Positions 17,484-25,533 of a DNA stretch of 64,000 nucleotides are shown one piece after another. Made by a program: the position numbers and the translations under genes. Source of the DNA: Sphingomonas sp. 67-36 (GTDB taxonomy: Bacteria > Pseudomonadota > Alphaproteobacteria > Sphingomonadales > Sphingomonadaceae); contig MKSU01000021.1 in the NCBI GenBank assembly GCA_001897375.1, positions 1 to 64,000 of the forward strand. The letters run 5' to 3'. Each line of letters starts with the position of its first letter. The stretch's first letter is position 1. The notes beneath the pieces were generated by a model, which saw only the letters and a program-made list of their open reading frames with translations, did not search any database and had not been told where the DNA came from.

Positions 17484-17851
17484 GTACAGGACCCCCTTTT
17501 TGGTGCGTTTTCGCAGCGGCGGGATCAATGCAAGCCTCTGCTGCACGCCTGTGTCCTGTCAAACATCACCGGTTTGACTGCTCGCGCCGCCAATGCTGAC
17601 TGAACGGCCTGTGATCGGATCATTGCACGCAACCCCCTGGTGACTTGCTATCGGCGAAACCCTCAATCGCCAAGAGCATCGCGCGGCAAAGCGTTGCCAA
17701 CGGGTCTATTTCGGTCGGAGTTTGTGCGTGAGCGGCATGACCGTGCAACCGTAGAAGAATGTCATGTGGATTTTACCGGTCTGCCGAAATCTGGCCGATT
17801 GACGATCTGCAGCCGCAATCTTGCGGCGCGAGCACAATGGAAACCCCGAAT
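17484..17851. other. Divergent intergenic region
   Basis: This stretch separates the minus-strand defence operon from the plus-strand DUF3606 gene and must carry both promoters. I could not assign promoter elements or operators with confidence, and the open frames here lack family features. Confidence 0.4.
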
Positions 17852-18034
17852 ATGAGCGACGACTTGACCAAGACCCGCCCGCAGGATGCTTCGCGCATCA
17901 ACATGCACGAGCCCTATGAAGTGAACTGGTGGACCCATAAGTTCGGGGTGACCAAGGCGCAGCTGCAGGCGGCGGTCACCGCGGTGGGCACCGGTGCCGC
18001 CGCCGTGGCGAAGCACCTGGGCAAGCTTCTGTAG
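17852..18034 (+). CDS. DUF3606 small protein
   Basis: A 60-residue protein with the DUF3606 pattern: MSDDLTKTRPQDASRIN, a YEVNWWTHKFGV segment, and a helical tail LQAAVTAVGTGAAAVAKHL. These small proteins are common in alphaproteobacteria and of unknown function. The ATG at 17852 is chosen because it begins the conserved domain; an in-frame ATG at 17837 would add five residues. A strong hairpin follows its stop, so it is probably transcribed alone. Confidence 0.85.
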   Translation: MSDDLTKTRPQDASRINMHEPYEVNWWTHKFGVTKAQLQAAVTAVGTGAAAVAKHLGKLL

Positions 18035-18040
18035 GCAAAC

Positions 18041-18069
18041 AGGGTGGCTCGATATATTCGAGCCACCCT
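18041..18069 (+). terminator. Hairpin after DUF3606 gene
   Basis: Perfect 12-bp arms AGGGTGGCTCGA (18041-18052) and TCGAGCCACCCT (18058-18069) enclose a 5-nt loop, 7 nt after the stop. No T-run follows, but the stem strength and position fit an intrinsic terminator. Confidence 0.7.
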
Positions 18070-18099
18070 AGACTAGCATGGCGCTCCAATCACTTGGGA

Positions 18100-18176
18100 C
18101 ATTTCAACAAACCGCTGAAACCGCGTTAAAACTGAAAACGCATTGACTATTTCACCAGATTCGCTATTTCAACAAA
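18100..18176 (+). repeat. Three TTTCAmCA direct repeats before the second AbiEi gene
   Basis: CATTTCAACAAA (18100-18111), CTATTTCACCA (18148-18158) and CTATTTCAACAAA (18164-18176) are near-identical and same-strand. The last two start 16 nt apart and abut the start codon at 18180. That position fits an operator at which the AbiEi-like protein represses its own operon. Confidence 0.45.
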
Positions 18177-18179
18177 TTG

Positions 18180-19247
18180 ATGAAGGATTCCGTCCAGTCT
18201 ATCGAGCGGCGTGCGGCGAAGGTGCTGGAGGCGTTTTTGTCGTCGATTCCTGGGTTGGCTATAAAGCAGCTGGAACGTGAACCCGACCTGGCGCAGGCGG
18301 ACCGGCCTGACCTCGTTGCAACCCTCAGCTACGCAGGCAAACCTCTCGTGCTGGTGGTCGAGGTCAAGGGAAGCGGACAACCCAAGATTGTGCGGGAGGC
18401 CGCCCGTCAGGCGAAACGCGCGATCGCGCACGCCGGGAGCAACGCAGTCCCGATGATCATGGCTCCGTATCTCTCGGAGCAGGCGCAGGACGTATGCCGC
18501 GACGAGCAGGTGGCATTTCTCGATTTCATGGGGAACAGCCGGGTTTCCTTCGGCACTGTTTATGTGGAGCGTAGGGTTGAGGGCCGGCCGGAGCCGGAAC
18601 GGCGCGCCCTTCGTTCCCTCTTCAAGCCAAAATCAGCGCGCATCCTGCGCGCAATGCTGCACATGCCCGACCGCCACTGGCGCGTCGTCGAGCTTGCGCA
18701 CGACGTTGAAGTGAGCCTTGGGCTGGTGAGCACGGTCGGCAAGGCGCTCCGCGAACGTGACTGGGCCGACCAAGACGAGGAGGGACTTTACCTGACCGAT
18801 CCCGATCGGCTACTCGACGCCTGGGCGCAGGACTATGAGCCGCCGCGAGGTGAAGAGGTGCGCCTCTACACGCACCTTCACGGCAAGCAGCTGGTTGAAA
18901 AGCTTAAAGGACTAACGCCGGGTGACGGGCGGGTCGCGCTCGCGTCCTATTCCGCAGCAGAATGGCTCGCGCCCTACGCTCGTCATGCGACTAGCTTTTT
19001 CTACGCCGACGAGCGAGGGCTCGGATCGCTCCAAACCCTCCTCGCGCTATCCACCCCGCCGCGCGGCGCCAACGTGGTTATTCGGGTGCCTGACGACGGC
19101 GGCGTTCTGCGCGACGCGCAGCGGGTTGCCGACGGTCTGGTCGCGACGAGCCCCGTCCAGACTTACCTGGACCTGCTGCATGCCGGCGAGCGTGGCGAGG
19201 AGGCGGCGAAGCATCTGCGCGAAGAGCTCCTGCAGTGGCGGACGTGA
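18180..19247 (+). CDS. AbiEi-family antitoxin (second locus)
   Basis: A 355-residue protein with an N-terminal nuclease-like or scaffold part (AGKPLVLVVEVKGSGQPKIV) and a central winged-helix region (about residues 150-210, with SLGLVSTVGKALRERDWADQ) like that of long AbiEi-family antitoxins. It is unrelated in sequence to the AbiEi at 9118-9975. The ATG at 18180 is used; a TTG three bases upstream is less likely. The 3' end overlaps the nucleotidyltransferase gene by 13 nt, as expected of a coupled antitoxin-toxin pair. Confidence 0.72.
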   Translation: MKDSVQSIERRAAKVLEAFLSSIPGLAIKQLEREPDLAQADRPDLVATLSYAGKPLVLVVEVKGSGQPKIVREAARQAKRAIAHAGSNAVPMIMAPYLSEQAQDVCRDEQVAFLDFMGNSRVSFGTVYVERRVEGRPEPERRALRSLFKPKSARILRAMLHMPDRHWRVVELAHDVEVSLGLVSTVGKALRERDWADQDEEGLYLTDPDRLLDAWAQDYEPPRGEEVRLYTHLHGKQLVEKLKGLTPGDGRVALASYSAAEWLAPYARHATSFFYADERGLGSLQTLLALSTPPRGANVVIRVPDDGGVLRDAQRVADGLVATSPVQTYLDLLHAGERGEEAAKHLREELLQWRT

Positions 19248-20098
19248 CCGGCGAGCCGCAATCGGCCAATGACTATACCGACCGCACGAGCGCTGCCGTG
19301 CGTTCGGTTTTGCTGGAGATCGGACAGACGCTCGCCAGCTTCCGGGGCAAGTTTGCCGTGATCGGCGGTGCCGTCCCTTGGCTTTTGCTAGCGGACAGCG
19401 AGATGAAGCATGTCGGGACGCGCGATATCGACCTCAGTCTTGATGCAGAGGCGCTGGCGGTCAACGACGCTTATGCGACGCTCGTCGGCGAGCTGCGCGC
19501 CCAAGGTTATGCGCCACGCGAAGAGCGCTATTTCCAGATGGCGCGGACGATCGATCCAGATGATGGCGGTGGTCCGATTGACGTGATCGTCGATTTTCTG
19601 CGGCCGTTCGATGCTGTGCTCGAGAAGAACCGGCCGCCGCTGACGACGGAATTCGCGACTCAGCGCGCGTCCGGCGCCGACTTGGCGGTCCATTTCTACA
19701 AGCTCGTGGCAATCGAGGGTGACATGCCGCGTGGCGGCACCAACCGCGCGCTGATTGCCGTCGCCTCGATCCCCGCGCTGCTGGCGATGAAGGGCTACGC
19801 TCTCGCGGGCCGGTACAAGCAGAAGGACGCCTACGACGTCTATTATTCGATCCGGAACTATCCGGGCGGGATCGACGCCCTGGCCGAAGATTGCCGGCCG
19901 GTGCTTGAACATCGCAGCGGTGCCGAAGGGTTTGGCCATCTTGCCGAAAAGTTCGATACGCCCGACGGCTTTGGGCCGACCTGCGTTCGTCAATTCGTCG
20001 AAGGGTCGGATGCCGCCGAGGACCGATCGCCGGATGATTGGCAGCAGGATGCTTTTGGTCAGGTCGACGCGCTCCTGCGCAGGCTTGGGTTGCGCTGA
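19235..20098 (+). CDS. AbiEii-like nucleotidyltransferase (second locus)
   Basis: A 287-residue nucleotidyltransferase-fold protein. The motif AVIGGAVPWLLL (about residues 40-51) and the catalytic-type segment GTRDIDLSL (about 61-69) correspond to the GG and DxD motifs of AbiEii-like toxins. A later segment IPALLAMKGYALAGRYKQKDAYDVYYSI is also typical. The GTG start lies within the 3' end of the AbiEi-like gene. It probably inhibits growth by nucleotide transfer to an RNA or protein when not neutralised; the target is unknown. Confidence 0.78.
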   Translation: MADVTGEPQSANDYTDRTSAAVRSVLLEIGQTLASFRGKFAVIGGAVPWLLLADSEMKHVGTRDIDLSLDAEALAVNDAYATLVGELRAQGYAPREERYFQMARTIDPDDGGGPIDVIVDFLRPFDAVLEKNRPPLTTEFATQRASGADLAVHFYKLVAIEGDMPRGGTNRALIAVASIPALLAMKGYALAGRYKQKDAYDVYYSIRNYPGGIDALAEDCRPVLEHRSGAEGFGHLAEKFDTPDGFGPTCVRQFVEGSDAAEDRSPDDWQQDAFGQVDALLRRLGLR

Positions 20099-20452
20099 GG
20101 GATGCCACCAGCAACGTGGGCAAGATGGTGGTGCCGACAAGATTCCCGAGATTGAACGTCATGCTGACCGCAGCACCAGCCATCCTGCCGAATCGTCGCC
20201 GCGACCCCGATGAGCTACCAACCGAACGTGACCCGACTGTGCTGATGACGCGCTTTGAGGAACCTGATGCGGTTCTTCGTGCGAATCATCGTGCAATATT
20301 ACGGCGAATCGACTAACCGGGTTGTCGGAGGCTTTGGCGGCGGAAACGCGCATTGCCTTCTTCCGTTTCAGGCCGAAGGCGTTGGCCTCAAATCTTCGAT
20401 CATTTTTTGCCGCTTGTCGAAGCAGCGCCGTATCAGTCTCGTTGGCGGGCCA
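20099..20452. other. Intergenic stretch, no gene recognised
   Basis: The frames here give no recognisable domain. A minus-strand fragment AGAAVSMTFNLGNLVGTTIL looks protein-like and hydrophobic, but it is short and runs into the antisense of the toxin gene. It may be a gene remnant. No repeat or terminator hairpin was evident. Confidence 0.35.
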
Positions 20453-20728
20453 CTATTTTGAATACCGGCGGATCACCGCCAAAAGCTCTTCCGAGCCTGC
20501 CAGGCGCTCGGCATCGGTAAGCCCGGCGCGCGCGACGTGCGCCTGCAGATGGCGTGCGATGATTTCGTCGAGCAGGCCGTTGAGCGCGCCACGCACCGCG
20601 GCGACGAGGTGGAGGGTTTCGCTGCAGCTGGCATCGCCCTCGAGCGCCCGTTCGACCGCGCCCATCTGCCCCGAAATGCGCCGCGCACGCGCGATCAGGT
20701 CGCCGTCAGTCTTGTTGAGATGGCCCAT
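20453..20728 (-). CDS. RcnR/FrmR-type metal-sensing repressor
   Basis: A 91-residue all-helical DUF156 repressor (CsoR/RcnR/FrmR family). The residues His3, Cys35, His60 and His64 are all present (MGHLNK, DASCSE, ARHLQAHV). That is the ligand set described for the nickel/cobalt sensor RcnR, so Ni/Co sensing is more likely than copper. The protein is expected to bind C/G-tract operators without metal and release on metal binding. A G-tract site overlaps its own ribosome-binding region. Formaldehyde sensing (FrmR) is an alternative, but no formaldehyde genes are nearby. Confidence 0.87.
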   Translation of the reverse strand: MGHLNKTDGDLIARARRISGQMGAVERALEGDASCSETLHLVAAVRGALNGLLDEIIARHLQAHVARAGLTDAERLAGSEELLAVIRRYSK

Positions 20729-20731
20729 AGG

Positions 20732-20743
20732 CTAACCCCCTAT
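20732..20743 (-). promoter_or_regulatory. G-tract site at the RcnR-like gene start
   Basis: The minus strand reads ATAGGGGGTTAG directly before the ATG, in the style of RcnR/FrmR-class half-sites (G-tract flanked by A/T). The G-run may double as the Shine-Dalgarno sequence, in which case binding would block translation-initiation DNA or simply be coincidence. Confidence 0.4.
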
Positions 20744-20830
20744 CGCATTTGGTATGCCGAGGTATAGCGCTTGCTGTCCTTATTGCGACTGCGTAGCCGT
20801 CGTCATCGTGTCAGAAAATGGGGTCGCCCG

Positions 20831-21634
20831 ATGATGAAACGGATGGTCGCGTTCGATCTCGACGGCACCCTTGCTGACAGCAAGCGGCCGCTGGACGACG
20901 GGGTCGCGCGCAGCGTCTCACAGTTGCTGGACGTGGTTGACGTCGCGGTCATCTCTGGTGGCGACTGGCCGCAGTTCGAGCGCCAGGTCGCTGCTCGGCT
21001 GCCCGCTCGTGCCCGGCTCGGCGGCCTGTGGTTGATGCCGACCACGGGAACGAAGCTTTATCGGCATGCCGATGGATGGACAGCGGTGTACGCCGAACTT
21101 TTCAGTGAGGCGGAGAAGACCGATATCCGCGTTGCGTTCGATGGAGCGCTGCGGGACGCCGGGTTGACGGACGAGCGCACATGGGGCGAGCGTCTGGAAG
21201 ACCGGGGCAGTCAGTTTACGTTTTCCGGTCTCGGGCAGGAGGCGCCGTTGGAGGCAAAGGAGCGGTGGGATCCCGACCGTCGCAAGCGAGCGGCCCTGCA
21301 GACCATGCTCGCTCGAGCTTTGCCCAACTTCTCGATCAGGTTGGGCGGGACCACGTCGATTGACGTTACACGGTCGGGAATCGACAAGGCTTACGCTCTG
21401 CGACGCCTTGCTGAGGTGAGCGGCGTCGCGATTGCTGAGACCCTCTACATCGGCGACGCGCTTTACCCGGGCGGCAACGACGAGCCGGCGCTGGCGACCG
21501 GCGTCGATGCCATCAGGGTCCGGGATCCAGCCGAGACGATGACCGCGATCGCCGCGATTGTCGCTTGCCAGGGAAAGACCGGTTCGCCTGTGCGCAGTGG
21601 CGTCGCGCCCTCCGGACAGGACGGTGGCGGATGA
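20831..21634 (+). CDS. HAD-IIB hydrolase, phosphomannomutase-like
   Basis: A 267-residue HAD-superfamily protein. The nucleophile motif FDLDGTLADSKRPL lies at about residues 8-21, motif II as VISGGDW at about 41-47, and the acidic C-terminal motif as YIGDALYPGGND. The insertion between motifs places it near sugar phosphatases or eukaryotic-type phosphomannomutases, which transfer or remove phosphate on hexose phosphates. The ATG at 20831 is followed at once by another in-frame ATG. It lies divergently from the RcnR-like gene, but no metal role is evident. Confidence 0.82.
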   Translation: MMKRMVAFDLDGTLADSKRPLDDGVARSVSQLLDVVDVAVISGGDWPQFERQVAARLPARARLGGLWLMPTTGTKLYRHADGWTAVYAELFSEAEKTDIRVAFDGALRDAGLTDERTWGERLEDRGSQFTFSGLGQEAPLEAKERWDPDRRKRAALQTMLARALPNFSIRLGGTTSIDVTRSGIDKAYALRRLAEVSGVAIAETLYIGDALYPGGNDEPALATGVDAIRVRDPAETMTAIAAIVACQGKTGSPVRSGVAPSGQDGGG

Positions 21635-21931
21635 GCGCCCAATGTCGCGGCCAGGCTGCTCTCGCTGTGCGCCGAGGAGATCCGCGGGTTCGGGTCAACC
21701 ATCCGGCGCGTTCCGCGATGTTACGTCTACGACACTCGGCGAATGTGTCAGGAAATGCGAGCCGCACAGCTGGTCGATCACGGGCGAGCAATGCAAAGGT
21801 CGTGTCCATGTCACGACCGCGCTGGCGGCGGACGTGATCGCGTTTCGCACCGTACTCGCCGTGCCGCGGATCTCGGGCGCTTCGGACGGAGGCGCGAGGG
21901 GAGGGAGGCGCAGCGGCGCAAATTCAAGGCC

Positions 21932-22384
21932 ATGAGCGCTGCAGAAGGTGGCCCGCCTAGCCCGAGTCCATTTCGCCCTCTTCGCGGACGCCACGTGGCT
22001 CGTCGCGATCGCCTGCTTCGCTGGGCTGAGCTGCTGGAGCGCAGCCCGTCCGCACTGCTGGAAATGCGGCGCGTTGACGAACGGCCGTCAACCGGCTCGA
22101 CGGAATCGGGCAATTCGCCGGCGCAGGTTGCTCACCGCGATGCCGTGTTCCGCGTGCAGGGCCTGCGCGGCGACGATGAGCGGGAGCTTGTGCGTTTCTT
22201 CGATCTGAACCGCGAGGAGCTCGACCGCATCATGGGCTGGTCATGGCGGCGGCAAATGGATGTCGCCGAGCGGGTCGCCCACCGCGTGCGAAACGTCGCC
22301 GACCCTGCCCCGCAGCATAGATTATTCCTTCTTGGGCTGGCGCTTTCGGCTGCTCTCGCGCTGCTCTTGATCGCCATCGGCTGA
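21932..22384 (+). CDS. Small hypothetical protein with C-terminal membrane anchor
   Basis: A 150-residue frame with an Arg/Pro-rich N-terminus, a soluble middle (RRDRLLRWAELLERSP and ELVRFFDLNREELDRIM), and a hydrophobic C-terminal helix LFLLGLALSAALALLLIAIG. The layout suggests a tail-anchored protein. I do not recognise a function. The gene overlaps the 3' end of the CDF exporter gene by 63 nt in a convergent arrangement. The 297 bases before it, back to the HAD gene, hold no clear gene. Confidence 0.5.
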   Translation: MSAAEGGPPSPSPFRPLRGRHVARRDRLLRWAELLERSPSALLEMRRVDERPSTGSTESGNSPAQVAHRDAVFRVQGLRGDDERELVRFFDLNREELDRIMGWSWRRQMDVAERVAHRVRNVADPAPQHRLFLLGLALSAALALLLIAIG

Positions 22385-23308
22385 ACTTGGCTCCGGCTCG
22401 CGAATGAAGCTGATCTGCGCGAGCCGCCACGCGCGCGCGGGATCGCCTGGCCACAATTCCGCTCGGTCGACCGGCCGGTGGGGCGGGGCTGCGCCGTGGA
22501 TTTCCGCGCGGATGACCCGACCGGTCTCGCGCAGCCGGACTTCGGCATTTGGGAAGCGTTTCTCCAGCGACTCCTGCAGCTCCAGCGCGTCCTTGGCCAA
22601 TCCGTGGCCGGAGAGCGCGCAGGGCGCGCCATCGATCAGTTCAGCCGTTGCGACGCGGAAGGCGATCACCCCGTCGTAGATGATCCCGACCGAGATGAAT
22701 GCCGCCGCGGCGGCGTCCGCCCACCAGTAGCCCAAGCCGAGCCCGATGATGCCGGCACAGCCCGCCGCGCCACCATGCCAGCTGGCCTTGTTCATGAGCG
22801 CGTCGGTGTGGAGCAGCTTGTCGCTGAGTTGTTCTGCCAACGGCAATTCGAGGCGGCCGATAATGAAGGGCGGGATGAGCGCATAGAATTGGGCGCCTAG
22901 CATCAACCACCCGAGCCAGATGTCCTGACCGAAGAATGTGACGGATCCGATAGTAGGGTGCTCGGCACTGAACAGCTTGAACGAGGCGTCGATCAGGAGC
23001 TGGAGGCCGACGCCGGTCAATGCCGCGGCGGCGATGAAGAAGCCGAGGCTGTTTCCTCGCTCAAAGCCGAACGGAAAGCGCCGCGAGCGACCTCGCCTCA
23101 ACTCGAAGTGTGCCGAAATGAGGAAAACGATGGGCGGTATCAGCGCCAGCATGTCCTCGAGCCAGACGGTCTTCATGGTCTGGCTCTGGCCCAGCACAAG
23201 ACCGATGACAGCCACGGTGGAAAGACTGAGGCCGACGTTCCACCACTCGAGCGTAACCGCCTTGGCCATCACGGGGCGAAGATTGGGCGGAAACGTCGTG
23301 TCGTTCAT
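22322..23308 (-). CDS. Cation diffusion facilitator (CDF) exporter
   Basis: A 328-residue CDF-family transporter with about six membrane helices (for example VGLSLSTVAVIGLVLGQ, SLGFFIAAAALTGVGLQLLI, WLGWLMLGAQFYALIPPFIIG). The metal-site HxxxD pattern is visible as LHTDALMNKASWHGG near the fifth helix. A cytosolic C-terminal domain and a charged tail follow. CDF proteins export Zn, Co, Ni, Cd or Fe from the cytoplasm using the proton gradient. It lies among metal-sensing repressors and exporters, so divalent-metal detoxification is likely; the metal cannot be told from the sequence. Confidence 0.85.
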   Translation of the reverse strand: MNDTTFPPNLRPVMAKAVTLEWWNVGLSLSTVAVIGLVLGQSQTMKTVWLEDMLALIPPIVFLISAHFELRRGRSRRFPFGFERGNSLGFFIAAAALTGVGLQLLIDASFKLFSAEHPTIGSVTFFGQDIWLGWLMLGAQFYALIPPFIIGRLELPLAEQLSDKLLHTDALMNKASWHGGAAGCAGIIGLGLGYWWADAAAAAFISVGIIYDGVIAFRVATAELIDGAPCALSGHGLAKDALELQESLEKRFPNAEVRLRETGRVIRAEIHGAAPPHRPVDRAELWPGDPARAWRLAQISFIREPEPSSADGDQEQRESSRKRQPKKE

Positions 23309-23448
23309 GACTGGCTCGGCCTCGCTCTGCTTGACGGTCTATCGCCGCATTTGCTGGTGACGGGAAGACGATCGGAGTAATGCAAAGCCGCGCGCTGCTT
23401 AGGCATTGCGCGTTGCGACCGGAGCGGGCGTCGGCACAGCGTCCGTGG

Positions 23449-23718
23449 TCACCAATATTTCGAGATAGCTCTGAACTGCTCGATGGCGTGACGCGGCCCG
23501 TCGCCGTCCTCGGCGTGGACAAGACAATGATCGATGTGATCATTGATGAGCGCGCGCTTTGCGCTCGCAATCGCATTCTCCACCGCTTGAAGCTGTTGCG
23601 CAATGTCGACGCAGGGCCGCTCGGCCTCAATCATGTCGATAATGCTGCGCAAATGCCCATTGGCCCGCTTCAGCCGCTTGATGATCGCCGGGTGAGAGGT
23701 GTGTGCTTCGTGCGCCAT
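23449..23718 (-). CDS. CsoR/InrS/NreA-type metal-sensing repressor
   Basis: An 89-residue DUF156 repressor, paralogous to the one at 20453 but with a different metal site. Cys36, His61 and Cys65 (RPCVDI and NDHIDHC) match the Cys-His-Cys set of copper CsoR and of nickel InrS, and there are several N-terminal histidines (AHEAHTSH). It is divergent from an NreB-like exporter gene, as nreA is from nreB, so nickel is a fair guess. A palindromic C/G-tract site lies between the two genes. Confidence 0.88.
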   Translation of the reverse strand: MAHEAHTSHPAIIKRLKRANGHLRSIIDMIEAERPCVDIAQQLQAVENAIASAKRALINDHIDHCLVHAEDGDGPRHAIEQFRAISKYW

Positions 23719-23753
23719 GCCGCCATTAAGCGCCTGCGGACCAAAATGTCGAG

Positions 23754-23771
23754 TATCCCCTCGGGGGGATA
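23754..23771. promoter_or_regulatory. Palindromic C/G-tract operator between nreA-like and nreB-like genes
   Basis: TATCCCC (23754-23760) and GGGGATA (23765-23771) are perfect inverted half-sites with a 4-nt spacer. Sites with C/G tracts flanked by A/T are typical of the CsoR/RcnR class. The location between divergent genes would let one repressor control both. Confidence 0.6.
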
Positions 23772-23806
23772 GACAGCGGTGACCGCTCGGGATAGGGGCC
23801 TACCCT

Positions 23807-25132
23807 ATGCTCAGCGTTCTGGCGAACCGTACTTACCGGCACTTGTTTCTCGCGCAGATCATCGCGCTCGTGGGAACGGGGCTAGCGACGGTCGCGCTCG
23901 GGCTGCTCGCGTATGACATCGCGGGCGGGAGCGCTGGCGCTGTGCTCGGCACCGCGCTCGCCATCAAAATGGTCGCGTATATCGGGGTTGCACCGGTCGC
24001 CGGCGCGTTCGCCAACCGGGTGCCGCGGCGCGCTCTTCTCGTCAGCATGGACGTCGTACGGGCGGCGGTCGCCCTCTGTCTGCCGTTCGTAAGCCAGGTC
24101 TGGCAGATCTATCTCCTGATCTTCGTCCTGCAATCTGCCTCGGCCGCGTTTACGCCGACCTTTCAGGCGACCATTCCCGACGTATTGCCCGAAGAGCGGG
24201 ACTATACCCGCGCTCTTTCGCTCTCGCGGCTCGCCTACGATATGGAAAGCCTGACTAGCCCGATACTCGCCGCCGGGCTGCTCACGCTGATGAGCTATCA
24301 TTGGCTGTTCTCGGGCACGGCGATCGGCTTTGTCGCCTCGGGCCTGCTGGTTGTCTCGACCGTGCTGCCACGTCCTGCGCCGGTCGAGAACGACGCCGGC
24401 ATCTATGAGAAGACGACCCGCGGCACGCGCATCTATCTCAAGACCCCGCGCCTGCGCGGCCTGCTCGCACTGACACTGGCTTCCGCGGCGGCCAGCGCCA
24501 TGGTGATCGTCAATACCGTCGTCATCGTGCGGGGGCTCGGCCTCAGCCAGCGTGACGTGGCGGTGACGCTCGCCGCATTCGGCGGCGGTTCGATCACTGC
24601 CGCGCTGACGCTGCCGCGTATCCTCGATCGCGTCGCCGACCGGACCGTGATGCTGGTGGCGGCGGCGGTTCTGACCCTTGCCCTGGCGGTCTTGGCGGGG
24701 ATCACGGCAACGATGGCGCAGGGTCTCCCTTCCTGGCATGTCCTTCTCATCGGGTGGGTGGTGCTGGGGATCGCCTATTCGGCCAGCGTGACGCCGTCGG
24801 GACGGTTGCTGCGCCGTTCCGCGAACCCCGAGGATCGACCCGCCCTGTTCGCGGCGCAGTTCGCGCTTAGCCATGTCTGCTGGCTGATCTGCTATCCGCT
24901 GGTCGGCCAGCTGGGCGCGCGGGTCGGCATGACAGCGGCGTTCGGCGGGATGGCCGTGGCCGCGGCGGTCGGCACGATCGCCGCGCTTCGGCTCTGGCCG
25001 GCCAACGATCCCGATGTGATCGCTCACGAGCATGGCGACCTTGCCGCGGACGACGAACACCGCCAGCAGCATGCGACAAGCGATCACGCGTTCGTTATCG
25101 ATCGCCGGCATGCACAGTGGCCCAAGCAATGA
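23807..25132 (+). CDS. NreB-like MFS metal exporter
   Basis: A 441-residue major facilitator protein with 12 predicted helices, starting LANRTYRHLFLAQIIALVGTG as in NreB-type permeases. The last 40 residues are rich in histidine and acidic residues (IAHEHGDLAADDEHRQQH, then SDHAF), a feature of nickel exporters of the Nre type. It exports divalent metal at the inner membrane. It is the first gene of a run with the small membrane protein and czcCBA. The divergent CsoR-class repressor and the operator at 23754-23771 suggest metal-induced expression. Confidence 0.8.
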   Translation: MLSVLANRTYRHLFLAQIIALVGTGLATVALGLLAYDIAGGSAGAVLGTALAIKMVAYIGVAPVAGAFANRVPRRALLVSMDVVRAAVALCLPFVSQVWQIYLLIFVLQSASAAFTPTFQATIPDVLPEERDYTRALSLSRLAYDMESLTSPILAAGLLTLMSYHWLFSGTAIGFVASGLLVVSTVLPRPAPVENDAGIYEKTTRGTRIYLKTPRLRGLLALTLASAAASAMVIVNTVVIVRGLGLSQRDVAVTLAAFGGGSITAALTLPRILDRVADRTVMLVAAAVLTLALAVLAGITATMAQGLPSWHVLLIGWVVLGIAYSASVTPSGRLLRRSANPEDRPALFAAQFALSHVCWLICYPLVGQLGARVGMTAAFGGMAVAAAVGTIAALRLWPANDPDVIAHEHGDLAADDEHRQQHATSDHAFVIDRRHAQWPKQ

Positions 25133-25482
25133 CCGTGTCGCGACGCCTCTCCCCGGCTTGGTCGCTGGCGCTTGGTTTTCTCCTGGCGGGCCTGGCGATC
25201 CTGACGCTAACCTCGGCTTCGGTCTGGCATGGCGCGAGGGTGCATGACCATGCGAGCACGATAGCCGCGGACTCTGATCATGCCGGCGAGCCCATGCAGG
25301 ACGATGACACCGACACTCCGCTGCACTCGGTCGCCCACGCGACCGGCGAACTGGTTGCCGTTGACGCCAGGGCCGCGATCCCCGCCGCGCCGCGAGCCGG
25401 TCGCGGCGGCTGGCTGGCGATGGTCACGCGTATAAGCGACGGCAACGATCCGTCCGCGCCGCTGCGCCCTCCCCGAGCGTAA
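25129..25482 (+). CDS. Small exported protein of the czc operon
   Basis: A 117-residue protein with an N-terminal membrane or signal helix (SLALGFLLAGLAILTLTSAS), then a His/Asp-containing middle (HDHASTIAADSDHAGEP) and a Pro-rich tail ending LRPPRA. Its ATG overlaps the MFS stop (ATGA), and czcC follows 51 nt later. Small periplasmic proteins such as CzcI occupy this position in czc operons; the similarity here is one of position and composition, not of proven homology. Confidence 0.6.
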   Translation: MTVSRRLSPAWSLALGFLLAGLAILTLTSASVWHGARVHDHASTIAADSDHAGEPMQDDDTDTPLHSVAHATGELVAVDARAAIPAAPRAGRGGWLAMVTRISDGNDPSAPLRPPRA

Positions 25483-25533
25483 GCCTCTTCGCGCGCGTCA
25501 CCGCGTATCGAGCTTATCTTCGAGGACCGAGTC

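Noticed and set aside
23882-25129. 415-codon minus-strand frame opposite the MFS gene
   Set aside because: It lacks domains and mirrors the exporter's codons; the plus-strand exporter is a clear family member.
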